Of a stretch of DNA of 64,000 nucleotides, positions 8,903 through 17,908 are shown in pieces. Location: positions 142,276 to 206,275 of the forward strand of contig PERO01000018.1 of NCBI GenBank assembly GCA_002928875.1. The letters run 5' to 3'. A program made the translations under genes and the position numbers. The notes below the pieces were generated by a model. That model saw only the letters and a program-made list of their open reading frames with translations. It was not told where the DNA came from and made no database searches. The stretch's first letter is position 1; each line of letters starts with the position of its first letter. Source of the stretch: Methylobacterium sp. GTDB lineage: Bacteria; Pseudomonadota; Alphaproteobacteria; Rhizobiales; Beijerinckiaceae.

Positions 8903-10774
8903 ATGCGGCAGAAGAAACCCATCGGCGCCTTGATTGCCCGCCTGCGGCCCGCTTTCGCGGCGGTTGCGCTGTTTTCCGGCGTGATCAACCTGCTGGCACT
9001 CACCGGCTCGTTCTACATGCTGCAGGTCTATGACCGGGTGCTGGCGAGCCGCTCGCTCTCGACGCTGGTGGCGCTGTCGGTCCTGTGCCTCGGGCTCTTT
9101 GCGCTCAATGCCGTGCTGGAAGTGGTGCGCAGCAAGTTGCTGAACCGGCTGGGCGCCCGGCTGGAGCGCGATCTTCTGGCACCGGTGCATGATCTCATCC
9201 TGAAACTGCCGCTGGCCGGTCGCTCTCCGGCCGATTCCACGCAGCCGCTGCGGGATATGGAATCGCTGCGCACCGCGCTGTCGGGCGTGGTGCCGGTGGC
9301 CTTCGTCGATCTGCCGTGGATGCCCTTCTTCCTGGCCTTCATCTTCCTGCTGCATCCGGTTCTCGGGGTCGTCGCGCTCATCGGCATGGTGGCGCTCGTG
9401 GCGATCGCGCTTCTCACCGATCTCCGGATGCGCGAACCCACCCGCGCGCAGACCCTCGCGAGCGCGCGCCGGATGGCCGTGGCGGAGACCGCCCGGCGCA
9501 ATGCCGAGGTGATCCGCGCGATGGGCTTCGGCGCGCGCGCCGCCGGGCGTTTCCACCAGGCCTCCCGCGCGGTTTTCACCGCGGCCGAACAGGCCGGCGA
9601 CATCGCGACCAGCCTCGGCGGGTTGTCGCGCACGCTGCGTCTCATCCTGCAATCGGCGATGATCGGCCTCGGGGCGTGGCTCGTGCTGCAGAACCAGATG
9701 ACGGCCGGGGCCATCGTCGCCGCTTCCATCGTGCTGGGGCGGGCCATCGCGCCGGTGGAGATGGCGATTGCCAACTGGAAGGTGTTCACCGCCGCGAAGC
9801 AGGCCCGCCAGCGGCTCGACGAGCTGATCCTGCTCGCCGGTGAACCGGGCACGCCGATGGCGCTGCCCCTGCCGAAAGCGAATCTCACGGTGGAAGGTTT
9901 GGCCGTCGCAGCACCGGGTCAGCGCAATCCGTTGGTTCGAAACGTGAATTTGCGGCTGTCCGCGGGCGATGCGGTGGCGATTGTCGGGCCGAGCGGGGCG
10001 GGCAAGTCGTCGCTGGTGCGCGGCATTGTCGGGGCATGGCACCCGATGCTCGGCAAGGTCCGCCTCGATAACGCGCCGCTGGACCAGTATCCCGAGGCGA
10101 TGCTCGGCGCGATCGTCGGCTACCTGCCGCAGGATGTCGACCTGTTCGATGGCACCATCGCCGCCAATATCGCGCGGCTCGACGCGGATGCGCCCGAAGA
10201 CCGGATCATCGAGGCGGCGAAGGCCGCCGATGTGCACAATCTCATCCTGCGCCTGCCTGAGGGCTACAACACCGTGCTGGGCGAGGGCGGTTCGACGCTT
10301 TCCGTCGGCCAGCGCCAGCGCATCGGGCTCGCCCGCGCGCTTTACGGCGAGCCCTTCCTGATCGTGCTCGACGAGCCCAACGCCCATCTCGACCAGGAGG
10401 GGGAGGAGGCGCTGGCGCGCGCTGTCGCGGCGATGCGCGCCAAGGGCAGGATCGTCATCATCGTCGCGCATCGTCCGGCGATCCTGGCGCAATGCAACCT
10501 CGTGGCCGTGGTGCAGGATGGCGAATTGCGCGGCATCGGCGAGCGCGATGCCATGCTGCGCCAGCTGGCCGAAGCGGCCCGCAAGCGTGCGACGCCTCAG
10601 GTTACGGCACCCCAGACCGCTGCGGCGGATGCCCCCGAAGGCAACCCGCGCGCGAGTCAGCCGCCCGCAAATCAGCCGGCGAGCGCCAGCTCCCCCCTGC
10701 TCCAGACCGGCGGGCGCATCACCGGCCGCATGCCGGCGGCCCGCTCCACCGGCGAGGGAAGTGGTTCCGCATGA
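8903..10774 (+). CDS. Type I secretion system permease/ATPase (PrtD-like)
   Basis: A protein of 623 residues starting at ATG 8903, preceded by GGAAG at the right distance; the longer frame from 8864 has no such site. The N-terminal half is an ABC exporter membrane domain with six helices. The nucleotide-binding half has Walker A GPSGAGKSS (about residue 361), signature LSVGQRQRIG (about 465) and Walker B FLIVLDEP (about 486). There is no N-terminal C39 peptidase domain, so substrates would carry an uncleaved C-terminal signal. The last 60 or so residues form an Ala/Pro/Gln-rich tail not typical of the family. The stop overlaps the start of the adaptor gene by 4 bases. No RTX-type substrate or TolC gene is nearby. 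Confidence 0.92.
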   Translation: MRQKKPIGALIARLRPAFAAVALFSGVINLLALTGSFYMLQVYDRVLASRSLSTLVALSVLCLGLFALNAVLEVVRSKLLNRLGARLERDLLAPVHDLILKLPLAGRSPADSTQPLRDMESLRTALSGVVPVAFVDLPWMPFFLAFIFLLHPVLGVVALIGMVALVAIALLTDLRMREPTRAQTLASARRMAVAETARRNAEVIRAMGFGARAAGRFHQASRAVFTAAEQAGDIATSLGGLSRTLRLILQSAMIGLGAWLVLQNQMTAGAIVAASIVLGRAIAPVEMAIANWKVFTAAKQARQRLDELILLAGEPGTPMALPLPKANLTVEGLAVAAPGQRNPLVRNVNLRLSAGDAVAIVGPSGAGKSSLVRGIVGAWHPMLGKVRLDNAPLDQYPEAMLGAIVGYLPQDVDLFDGTIAANIARLDADAPEDRIIEAAKAADVHNLILRLPEGYNTVLGEGGSTLSVGQRQRIGLARALYGEPFLIVLDEPNAHLDQEGEEALARAVAAMRAKGRIVIIVAHRPAILAQCNLVAVVQDGELRGIGERDAMLRQLAEAARKRATPQVTAPQTAAADAPEGNPRASQPPANQPASASSPLLQTGGRITGRMPAARSTGEGSGSA

Positions 10775-12108
10775 ACGCGCTCGCCAAATCCGCGCCGCTT
10801 CCTCCGGCGGTCGCCGAATCCCTCCCGCCCGAGCCCCGCTTGCGCGGGTTGATCCTCGGCGGCATCCTGATGGTGCTGATCGGCTTCGGCGGCTTCCTCC
10901 TCTGGGCCTTCACCACCGCGATTTCCGGCGCGGTGATCGCGAGCGGGCAGTTCGTGGCGGAAAGCGACGTGAAGCGCGTGCAGCACCCGCAGGGCGGCAC
11001 GGTGGGGCGCATTCTCGTGCGCAACGGCGATCGGGTCGCGGCCGGCGACCTGCTCGTGATGCTCGACGACACCATTCCGCGCACCAATCTCGGGCAGATC
11101 GTCTCGCAGCTCCGGCAATTGCTCGCGCGGCGCGGGCGCCTCGAGGCCGAGCGGGACGACCGCGCCGAAATCCGTTTTCCGCCCGAACTCGCCTCGCTTG
11201 GCCCGGAGGCCGCGGAGATCGCGCAGGCCGAGACCCGCCTTCTCGCGGAATTGCGCGCGACCCGCGCCGCCCAGCGGCAGCAATTGACCGAGCGGATCGG
11301 CCAGCTTCAGCGGGAGATCGAGGGGCTGACGGCGCAAGCCGAGGCGAAGAAGCGCGAGGTGGAACTGATCGCGCATGAGCTCACGGGGGTCGAGGACCTC
11401 TACCAGAAGAACCTCGTGCCGATCACCCGCATGATGATCCTGCAGCGCGAGGCCGCGCGGCTCACGGGCGAAACCGGCGCGCTGGTCGCGTCCACGGCCA
11501 AGGCGCGCGGGCAGATCGCCGAGATCAACGTGCAGCTTCTCACCCTGGACCAGACCGCGCGCAGCGATGCCGCCAAGGAATTGCGCGAGGTGGAAACGCT
11601 CATCGCCCAGTTGCAGGAGCGCCGGATCGCGGCCCTCGATATCCTGAACCGCATCGAGATCCGCAGCCCGCAGACCGGTTTCGTGCACGAGCAGAACGTG
11701 AAGACCGTCGGCGGCGTGATCTCGCCCGGCGAGACGCTGATGCTCATCGTTCCGGAAGGCGACAAGCTCACCATCGAGGCGCGCGTCAGCCCCATCGACA
11801 TCGATCAGGTGAAGGCCGGGCAGAAGGCGCATCTCAGGCTCTCGGCGCTGAACCAGCGCACGACGCCCGAATTGCGCGGGCACGTGACGCGCGTCGCGGC
11901 GGATCTCTCGCGCGAGCAGGCCGGCAGCATTCCGTTCTACACGGTTCGCCTGCAGATCGACGACAGCGAGCTGAAACGCTTCGATGCCCGCGTGCTCGTG
12001 CCGGGCATGCCGGTCGATGTCTTCATCGAGACGGGCGAGCGGTCGGTGATGAGTTATCTCACGCGGCCCCTGACCGATGCCTTCGCGCGCAGCTTCCGCG
12101 AGGATTGA
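10771..12108 (+). CDS. HlyD-family type I secretion membrane fusion protein
   Basis: A protein of 445 residues. One N-terminal transmembrane helix (about 24-46) is followed by a lipoyl-like segment (HPQGGTVGRILVRNGDRVAAGDLL, split here as HPQGGTVG and GDRVAAGDLL, about 68-100), long coiled-coil hairpins (about 120-285) and a beta-barrel with SPIDIDQVKAGQ near the C-terminus. It bridges the ABC exporter in the inner membrane and an outer-membrane channel. The start ATG overlaps the exporter stop (ATGA), which indicates translational coupling. The gene ends immediately next to the convergent epmB stop with no spacer. Confidence 0.92.
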   Translation: MNALAKSAPLPPAVAESLPPEPRLRGLILGGILMVLIGFGGFLLWAFTTAISGAVIASGQFVAESDVKRVQHPQGGTVGRILVRNGDRVAAGDLLVMLDDTIPRTNLGQIVSQLRQLLARRGRLEAERDDRAEIRFPPELASLGPEAAEIAQAETRLLAELRATRAAQRQQLTERIGQLQREIEGLTAQAEAKKREVELIAHELTGVEDLYQKNLVPITRMMILQREAARLTGETGALVASTAKARGQIAEINVQLLTLDQTARSDAAKELREVETLIAQLQERRIAALDILNRIEIRSPQTGFVHEQNVKTVGGVISPGETLMLIVPEGDKLTIEARVSPIDIDQVKAGQKAHLRLSALNQRTTPELRGHVTRVAADLSREQAGSIPFYTVRLQIDDSELKRFDARVLVPGMPVDVFIETGERSVMSYLTRPLTDAFARSFRED

Positions 12109-13131
12109 TCAGCCGGGATAGGGGTGCCAGCTCCCGGAAGGATCGCGGATTTCGAGGCCGTTCGGGCCTTGCCGCAGGTGATCCGGCCCGATGGTCACCT
12201 TGCCATGCCCGCCCGGCAGATCGAGCACATAGGCGGGAATCGCCGGGCCGGAGAGCTGACCGCGCAGGGCGCCATAGATCGTCTGCCCCTCGGCGATGCC
12301 GAGCCGGAAATGGCTGGTGCCGGGCGCGAGATCTGGATGGTGCAGGTAGAGCGGGCGGATGCGGTTCGCCGCCATGGTACGGAAAAGCGCCGCGAGCGTT
12401 TCCGTTTCCGCGTTCACACCCTTCAGCAGCACCGTTTGCCCCAGCAGCACGAGACCGGCATCGGCGAGGCGGGCGATGGCGGATTCGGCCGCAGGCGTGA
12501 ACTCGCTGGCATGGTTCGCGTGGATCGCGATGCTCACCGCCTTGCCGGGGATCTTCAGCGCGCGGACCATCTCCGGCGTGACACACTCCGGCGCCACGAC
12601 CGGCACGCGCGTGTGCCAACGCACGAGCTTCACATGCGGAATGCGCTGAAGCCGCTCGCCCATCGCGCCGATGCGCCGGGGCGAAAACATCAGCGGATCG
12701 CCGCCGGTCAGGATCACCTCGAAGATGCCGGGGTGCGCGGCGATGTAATCGAAAACCGCCGCGAGTTCGGCTTCCGTCAGCGTGCCGTCGCCATTCGGCC
12801 CCACCATTTCGCGGCGGAAGCAGAAGCGGCAATAGACCGGGCAGGCATGCAGCGCCTTGATCAGCACGCGATCCGGATAACGATGCACAAGGCCCTTCAC
12901 GGGCGAATGCGGGTGATCGCCGATCGGGTCAGGGCTTTCCTCGGGCGTGGTCTGAAGCTCGCGCGTATCGGGCAGGAATTGGGCGGATATGCCCTCCGCG
13001 CCCTGCCGGATGAGGTCTGCCATCGCCGGGGTGATCGCGACGGCATAGCGCGCCGTTACATCCTCCAGCACGGGGGAGGGGGCGATCAGCCCCGCTTCCG
13101 CGAGGCCTTGCAGGTTGGTGATCGATGTCAT
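12109..13131 (-). CDS. epmB: EF-P beta-lysylation protein / lysine 2,3-aminomutase-like radical SAM enzyme
   Basis: A 340-residue radical SAM protein. The cluster motif CPVYCRFCFRRE (CxxxCxxC, about residue 108) binds the [4Fe-4S] cluster, and DLPGGHGK near the C-terminus carries the lysine expected to bind PLP. The length fits EpmB (about 340) rather than the longer catabolic KamA. EpmB converts alpha-lysine to beta-lysine, which EpmA attaches to elongation factor P. The gene overlaps epmA by 4 bases and efp lies just upstream on the other strand, which supports this role strongly. Confidence 0.9.
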   Translation of the reverse strand: MTSITNLQGLAEAGLIAPSPVLEDVTARYAVAITPAMADLIRQGAEGISAQFLPDTRELQTTPEESPDPIGDHPHSPVKGLVHRYPDRVLIKALHACPVYCRFCFRREMVGPNGDGTLTEAELAAVFDYIAAHPGIFEVILTGGDPLMFSPRRIGAMGERLQRIPHVKLVRWHTRVPVVAPECVTPEMVRALKIPGKAVSIAIHANHASEFTPAAESAIARLADAGLVLLGQTVLLKGVNAETETLAALFRTMAANRIRPLYLHHPDLAPGTSHFRLGIAEGQTIYGALRGQLSGPAIPAYVLDLPGGHGKVTIGPDHLRQGPNGLEIRDPSGSWHPYPG

Positions 13132-14165
13132 GCGTCCTCCCCGAACGGAAAGGGCGTGGCGATGACCTCCTGCACGCTCTCCACCCCCGCCGCGAGCATG
13201 GCGAGGCGATCAAAGCCGAGGGCGGCACCGGATGCGGGCGGCATCTGCGCGAGGGCGTTCAGAAAATCCTCGTCGATCGGATAGGTTTCACCATAGAGGC
13301 GCTGCTTCTCGCTCATATCGGCCTCGAAACGCCGGCGCTGCTCGGCGGCATCCGTGAGTTCGCCGAAGGCATTCGCAAGTTCGACCCCGCAGACATAAAG
13401 TTCGAAGCGCTCGGCGAAGCGCGGATCATCCGGGCAGGGGCGGGCGAGGGCGGCCTCGGAGATGGGATAGCGATCGAGGATCGTTGCGCGTCCCGCTCCC
13501 AGATGCGGTTCGATGCGCTCGCTGAGAATGCGCGAGAAGATATCGCTCCAGGTGTCATCCGCCGCGATCCGCACGCCGATGCGCGTGGCTTCCGCCGCGA
13601 AGCCATCAAGATCGGCGAGGCAAGGTTCCAGCGCGATGCCGGCGTGGCGCGCGAAGGCCTCGACGAGGCTGAGCCGTTCCGGCACGGCGGTGAGGTCGCA
13701 GGTCCGGCCGCGGAAATGCGCCTCGCGCCTTCCGCCGTTCTCGCTCGCGAGGCGCAGCAAAACAGCGCAATCGGCCATGAGGGCTTCATAGCTATCCCCG
13801 GCCCGATACCATTCGAGCATCGAGAATTCCGGAGCGTGCAGCCGCGAGGCCTCGCGGGCCCGGAAGACCGGCGCGAACTGGAAGATGCGCGTTTCGCCGG
13901 CTGCCAGCAGCTTCTTCATCGCGAATTCGGGCGAGGTGTGGAGATAGCCCCGTGCCGCTTCACCCGCCGCATCCACCCAATGCGCCTCGAAAGCATGGAG
14001 ATGCGTTTCGTTGCCGGGCGAGACCTGCACGAGCCCGGTTTCGACCTCCCAGAAACCCTGGCCCTCGAAATGCACGCGGATCGCCGCCTTCAGGCGCGCA
14101 CGAACCTGCAAGGCCGGCCTGCGGCGCGCATGGTTCTCGCGATGCCAGAAGGGCGTTGCGGGCAT
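13128..14165 (-). CDS. epmA: Elongation factor P--(R)-beta-lysine ligase (GenX/PoxA)
   Basis: A 345-residue class II lysyl-tRNA-synthetase-like protein without the N-terminal anticodon-binding domain. Class II motif 2 (FQFAPVFRARE ... HAPEFSMLEWYR, about residues 105-130) and motif 3 (GAALGFDRLAML, about 318-329) are visible. It activates (R)-beta-lysine and attaches it to Lys34 of EF-P. It is the first gene of the epmA-epmB operon, divergent from efp across a 221-bp gap that contains an interspersed palindromic repeat. Confidence 0.93.
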   Translation of the reverse strand: MPATPFWHRENHARRRPALQVRARLKAAIRVHFEGQGFWEVETGLVQVSPGNETHLHAFEAHWVDAAGEAARGYLHTSPEFAMKKLLAAGETRIFQFAPVFRAREASRLHAPEFSMLEWYRAGDSYEALMADCAVLLRLASENGGRREAHFRGRTCDLTAVPERLSLVEAFARHAGIALEPCLADLDGFAAEATRIGVRIAADDTWSDIFSRILSERIEPHLGAGRATILDRYPISEAALARPCPDDPRFAERFELYVCGVELANAFGELTDAAEQRRRFEADMSEKQRLYGETYPIDEDFLNALAQMPPASGAALGFDRLAMLAAGVESVQEVIATPFPFGEDA

Positions 14166-14181
14166 GGTTTCCTGTGCTTCG

Positions 14182-14283
14182 TGTCATTCCCGATGCTCCG
14201 AAGGGGCAGGCGGGAATCCAGGGCGACCCGGCCGCCATCCTGCGGATTCCCGTGCGATGCGTGATGCATCGCCGGGAATGACA
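14182..14283. repeat. Interspersed palindromic repeat element (about 100 bp)
   Basis: Perfect 11-bp terminal inverted repeats TGTCATTCCCG (14182-14192) and CGGGAATGACA (14273-14283) enclose a second inner pair CGGGAATCC (14211-14219) and GGATTCCCG (14244-14252). Such nested GTCATTCCCG palindromes are common intergenic repeats in alphaproteobacterial genomes. It lies between the divergent epmA and efp genes. Only this copy is in the window. Confidence 0.75.
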
Positions 14284-14386
14284 GCCGAGCCCCTTGGCGT
14301 TTTTCAAGGAAGGGGCTATGGAGCCGGACTTTCCGAAAAGCAATCGCGCCGAATAGCAATCGCGCGTCCATCAGACGGGGATATCC

Positions 14387-14956
14387 GTGGTCAAGGTCAT
14401 CGCTTCCTCCATCCGCAAGGGCAATGTCATCGAGGTGGATGACAGGCTCTATTCCGTGATCTCCGCGGAAAGCTTCTTCCCCGGCAAGGGCACACCGACC
14501 ACGCAGATCGATGGCCGCCGGCTTTCGGATGGCGTGAAATCCACCTTCCGCTACCGCACGACGGAGCAGGTGGAGAAGGCCTTCGTGGAGGAGAAGGATT
14601 ATTCCTATCTCTACCCCGACGATAACGGCTACATCTTCATGGATCAGGAGAATTTCGAGCAGGTGACCGTGCCCGGCGACGTGATCGGCGACGGCGTGGC
14701 CTATCTGCAGGAAGGCATGATCGTGAAGCTCGGCGTGTTCAACGGCGCGGCCGTAACCGTCAGCCTGCCGCAACGCGTCGTCCTCGAGATCACCGAGACC
14801 GAGCCGGTGACGAAGGGCCAGACGGCTTCCTCCTCTTACAAGCCGGCGATCCTCTCGAATGGCGTGCGCACGGCCATCCCGCCGCATGTCACCGCCGGCA
14901 CGCGCGTCGTCATCAACACCGAAGACGGCTCCTACGTGGAACGCGCGAAGGATTGA
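14387..14956 (+). CDS. efp: Translation elongation factor P
   Basis: A 189-residue protein with three beta-barrel domains. The N-terminal KOW-like domain carries PGKGTP with the lysine at position 34 that is beta-lysylated by EpmA/EpmB. The C-terminal domain ends [14 protein letters not shown] ... [19 protein letters not shown], typical of EF-P. It binds between the ribosomal P and E sites and relieves stalling at polyproline stretches. The start codon is GTG or the adjacent ATG-like frame at 14387 (GTG in the sequence), after GGGGATATCC. The divergent epmA-epmB operon supplies the modification. Confidence 0.97.
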   Translation: MVKVIASSIRKGNVIEVDDRLYSVISAESFFPGKGTPTTQIDGRRLSDGVKSTFRYRTTEQVEKAFVEEKDYSYLYPDDNGYIFMDQENFEQVTVPGDVIGDGVAYLQEGMIVKLGVFNGAAVTVSLPQRVVLEITETEPVTKGQTASSSYKPAILSNGVRTAIPPHVTAGTRVVINTEDGSYVERAKD

Positions 14957-14998
14957 TTCCGGTCGCCCTTGCGGGCCTTCCGCAACGCGCATAGCGTC

Positions 14999-15024
14999 AC
15001 CCCCGGGGAAACTCGGGGGTTTTT
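14999..15024 (+). terminator. Rho-independent terminator after efp
   Basis: Stem ACCCCCG / CGGGGGT (14999-15005 and 15014-15020) with an 8-base loop, followed by a T run. The next gene starts at 15026, directly after the T run, so the hairpin sits where that gene's ribosome binding site would be expected. Confidence 0.8.
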
Positions 15025-15025
15025 C

Positions 15026-16108
15026 ATGACTGGGCATGGTGTGTCGCGCCTCTCGCAGGCGCTTGTCTGGGCTGCGGTGCTGGCCGCGCCCGCTCTCGCG
15101 CAGAACGCGCCGGCGCCGGCCGCGCCGAAGATCGACCTGAAGCTCTTCGAGAATGCCGAGGTCGATCGCTCGAAGGGCTGCTCCTTCGCGCTCTGGCAGG
15201 CGAACCGCAACCCGGAGCGCGATCGCTACGCCTATATCTTCGTCGAGAATATCGGCCGGAACAGCGTGCGCGAGAATGCCCGCATCAAGGTGGGGAACGA
15301 GGTCATCACCTTCCGCCGCACGGCGGTGGGTGGCGCGCAGGAATTCGGCAACAAGACCTTCCCCAACGCGCTCTACAAGGCGGAAAAGGATGCGAGCTAT
15401 CTCATCCTCGACCTGAAGCTCGTCGCGGCACCCGGCGAGGTGCTCGAGGCCGAAAGCGGGACGATGACGGTGATCCGTCCGGGGTTTCCGCCCTTCGTGG
15501 CGGAGGTGAAGGGCGAACTGGGCTGCAACATTCCCACTCCCGCCAGCACGCCCGCAACCCCACCCCCGCCACCGGCCCAGAAGCGCTCGGAGGCGCAGGT
15601 GCCGGCGACCATCGCTGGCCCCGCGATCTTCGAGAAATACAAGGTGCCGGGCAACAAGATCCCGCGCGGCATGATCGCTTTGGCCGAGCAGAAGATGAGC
15701 TGCGTCGCCAATGTGATGCGCCGGGGCGCCACCGGCTACGCCATGAGCGAGGAAAGCGCGCTGTGGGAAATCCCCTGCGACAATTTCGTCTATCAGGGCC
15801 ATTCCGTCTTCGCGATCGTCTACACGCCCGACCCCGCGAAGCAGTTCGAATTCGTGATGTTCGACGCCCCCAAGGGCAAGACGCGCTCGACCGACGCCAA
15901 CCAGCTGATGACGCCGAGCTGGGACATGAAGAACCAGATCGTCACCGGGCTTTCGCTCGGCCGCGCGCAGGGCGATTGCGGCACGCTGGAGCGGCACAAG
16001 CTCGGCGCGGACGGCCATTTCACGCTGATCGAATATCGCGAGAAGGAGAATTGCGACGGCAAGACGACGCCGCCGCAAAGCTGGCCGCTGGTGTACCAGA
16101 GGCGCTGA
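15026..16108 (+). CDS. Secreted protein with a DUF1176-like C-terminal half
   Basis: A 360-residue protein. Start ATG 15026 gives a clean Sec signal peptide (hydrophobic AVLAAPALAQ ending about residue 26). An N-terminal beta-rich domain (about 30-165) with the segment SKGCSFALWQANRNPERD is joined by a Pro/Ala linker (about 170-195) to a C-terminal domain. The end of that domain (GLSLGRAQGDCGTLERH ... YREKENCDGK ... WPLVYQRR) resembles DUF1176 proteins, which are periplasmic and uncharacterised. Paired cysteines suggest disulfides. It follows efp but is separated from it by a terminator. The function is unknown. Confidence 0.65.
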   Translation: MTGHGVSRLSQALVWAAVLAAPALAQNAPAPAAPKIDLKLFENAEVDRSKGCSFALWQANRNPERDRYAYIFVENIGRNSVRENARIKVGNEVITFRRTAVGGAQEFGNKTFPNALYKAEKDASYLILDLKLVAAPGEVLEAESGTMTVIRPGFPPFVAEVKGELGCNIPTPASTPATPPPPPAQKRSEAQVPATIAGPAIFEKYKVPGNKIPRGMIALAEQKMSCVANVMRRGATGYAMSEESALWEIPCDNFVYQGHSVFAIVYTPDPAKQFEFVMFDAPKGKTRSTDANQLMTPSWDMKNQIVTGLSLGRAQGDCGTLERHKLGADGHFTLIEYREKENCDGKTTPPQSWPLVYQRR

Positions 16109-16197
16109 TCCGGCCGATCCGATGTTTGCCTCAGGCGCGGCTTGATCCGGCCGCGCAGCGGGCCTAATCCGGGCCCGGTGCAAGCAAGCGAGGCAAC

Positions 16198-17202
16198 ATG
16201 TCCAATCCCGTTCTGGTCGAGATCACGCGCGGCGGCATCGTCGAGAGCGGGCATGCGGGCGCGGTTGCGGTGGTCGATTCCGATGGAAGCGTGGTCTTCT
16301 CGATGGGCGATATCGAGCGGCCCATCTTCCCGCGCTCGGCCGTGAAGGGTTTTCAGGCCCTGCCGCTGATGGAGAGCGGCGCGGCGGATCGCTTCGCCCT
16401 CACGGATGCCGAACTCGCGCTTGCCTGCGCCAGCCATTCCGGCGAGGAGGGGCATGTGCAGACGGCGGCAGGCATGCTCGCCAAGGCGGGGCGGGATGAA
16501 ACCTGCCTCGAATGCGGCGCGCATTGGCCGATGGGCGAGAAGGCCGGGCGGCTCTTCGCGGCAACCGGTCGCCAGCCCGGCGCCCTGCACAACAATTGCT
16601 CGGGCAAGCATTCCGGCTTCATCTGCGCGGCTGTCGAGATGGGGCATGATCCAAAGGGCTATATCCAGCCCGGTCACCCGGTGATGCGCGAGATCACCCA
16701 CGCGCTCGAAACCATGACCGGCCATGACCTTTCGAAAACCGCGATGGGCGTCGATGGCTGCTCGATCCCGACCTATGCCATCCCGCTGAAGAACATCGCG
16801 GCGGGTTTCGCGCAATTTGCCAATGGCGCGGGGTTGTCGCCCTCGCGTGCGGGTGCTGTCGCGCGGTTGCGGAAAGCCGTGGCGGCCTCGCCGTTCCATG
16901 TCGCGGGCACGGGGCGGTTCGACACGATCGCGATGGAGACCTTGCGCGAGCGCGCCTTCATCAAGACCGGCGCCGAGGGCGTCTATTGCGGGGCGCTGCC
17001 CGAACTCGGGCTTGGCATCGCGCTGAAGATCGACGACGGCGCGACACGCGCGTCGGAAACCACGATAGCAGCACTTCTCACGCGCTTCCTCGAACTCGGC
17101 AGCGAGGCGAAAGCCGTGACCGAGCGGCTCGATCACCGCATGACGAACTGGAACGGCATCGAGGTCGGCCGCATGCGGCCCGTTGCGGCTCTACGCGGCT
17201 AG
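16198..17202 (+). CDS. L-asparaginase, Rhizobium type II family
   Basis: A 334-residue protein of the asparaginase_II family (the R. etli thermolabile type), unrelated to the E. coli enzymes. It hydrolyses L-asparagine to aspartate and ammonia. Family hallmarks present: FPRSAVKGFQALPL near residue 45, CASHSGEEGHV near 80, NNCSGKHSGF near 137 (serine and lysine of the active site) and GVDGCSIPTY near 184. The start ATG 16198 follows AAGCGAGG. The TAG stop lies inside the terminal CTAG of a RIME-like repeat. No signal peptide is seen, so it acts in the cytoplasm. Confidence 0.9.
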   Translation: MSNPVLVEITRGGIVESGHAGAVAVVDSDGSVVFSMGDIERPIFPRSAVKGFQALPLMESGAADRFALTDAELALACASHSGEEGHVQTAAGMLAKAGRDETCLECGAHWPMGEKAGRLFAATGRQPGALHNNCSGKHSGFICAAVEMGHDPKGYIQPGHPVMREITHALETMTGHDLSKTAMGVDGCSIPTYAIPLKNIAAGFAQFANGAGLSPSRAGAVARLRKAVAASPFHVAGTGRFDTIAMETLRERAFIKTGAEGVYCGALPELGLGIALKIDDGATRASETTIAALLTRFLELGSEAKAVTERLDHRMTNWNGIEVGRMRPVAALRG

Positions 17203-17305
17203 AGCATTTTCTGGCCAAGTGGATACCGGTTGGCCATCAGAAAATGCGACAAAACAGAGAGATAGAGCGGTCGATCTGACTCGGTCAGATCGGAAATCGC
17301 TCTAG
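17199..17305. repeat. RIME-like 107-bp intergenic repeat, copy 1
   Basis: Starts CTAGAGCATTTTC and ends GCTCTAG. Its reverse complement matches the element at 47263-47369 over the full 107 bases with only about seven to nine differences. Internal dyads (GATCTGAC ... GTCAGATC, and GGCCAAG ... TTGGCC) make it strongly folded. It lies between the convergent asparaginase and pyroglutamyl peptidase genes and contributes the stop codons of both. It resembles Rhizobium-specific intergenic mosaic elements (RIME1). Confidence 0.85.
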
Positions 17306-17902
17306 CCGCGCGGCGAGAACCAGTCGCCGCGCGACATCAGCGCTGCCCGCAAGCAGCGGATCGAGCGCGATGCCGCGCGGATCGCCCATGCGCTTCACCC
17401 GCGGGATATGCACGAAAACCACCGGCACGCCGGCTGCCGTGCCCCGCAAGGCGAAGCGATAGGCGGCGTTGCAGAGATAGGGCCCGGCATTCTGCGAGAG
17501 CCTCACCGGATTGCCGGCTTCGCGCAAGAGATCACGCAGGCGCGACATCGGCGCGCGCCCCTTCAGGATCGGCGGGCCGGGATCGAGGCTCGCGAGTTTC
17601 GGCAGGCGGCCCGAGGCATCGCGCGCGGTGCGGCTCGCGCGATTACGGGCGACGATCTCCACGGTCACGGCCCGGCGCTTCGCAGCGACGCCGAACATAA
17701 GGATGGCACGCGGGCGTTTCGCGAGCAGGGGACGCAGCGCCTCCTCGGTCGGCCCGTAGCTCACCGGCAGGATCGCGTGGCGCACCGTCCAGCCCAGCCG
17801 CTGCCAGGGCCGGCGCGCCAGCGCCTCCACCAGGCGGGCCGACGGGTTGATGCGAATGCCGGGGAAGGGGCCGAAACCGGTGATGAGCAGATCAGGCCGC
17901 AT
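17285..17902 (-). CDS. Pyroglutamyl-peptidase I (C15 family)
   Basis: A 205-residue cytoplasmic cysteine peptidase that would remove N-terminal pyroglutamate. The family triad can be placed: Glu82 (VTVEIVARN), Cys144 (GPYLCNAAYRF) and His165 (VVFVHIPRV); the N-terminus ITGFGPFPGIRINPS matches the C15 start. It is 6 bp downstream of the large methylmalonyl-CoA mutase gene and probably co-transcribed. The last six codons (LERFPI) and the stop are encoded by the RIME-like repeat, so the natural C-terminus may have been replaced by the element. Confidence 0.85.
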   Translation of the reverse strand: MRPDLLITGFGPFPGIRINPSARLVEALARRPWQRLGWTVRHAILPVSYGPTEEALRPLLAKRPRAILMFGVAAKRRAVTVEIVARNRASRTARDASGRLPKLASLDPGPPILKGRAPMSRLRDLLREAGNPVRLSQNAGPYLCNAAYRFALRGTAAGVPVVFVHIPRVKRMGDPRGIALDPLLAGSADVARRLVLAARLERFPI

Positions 17903-17908
17903 CCGCGC

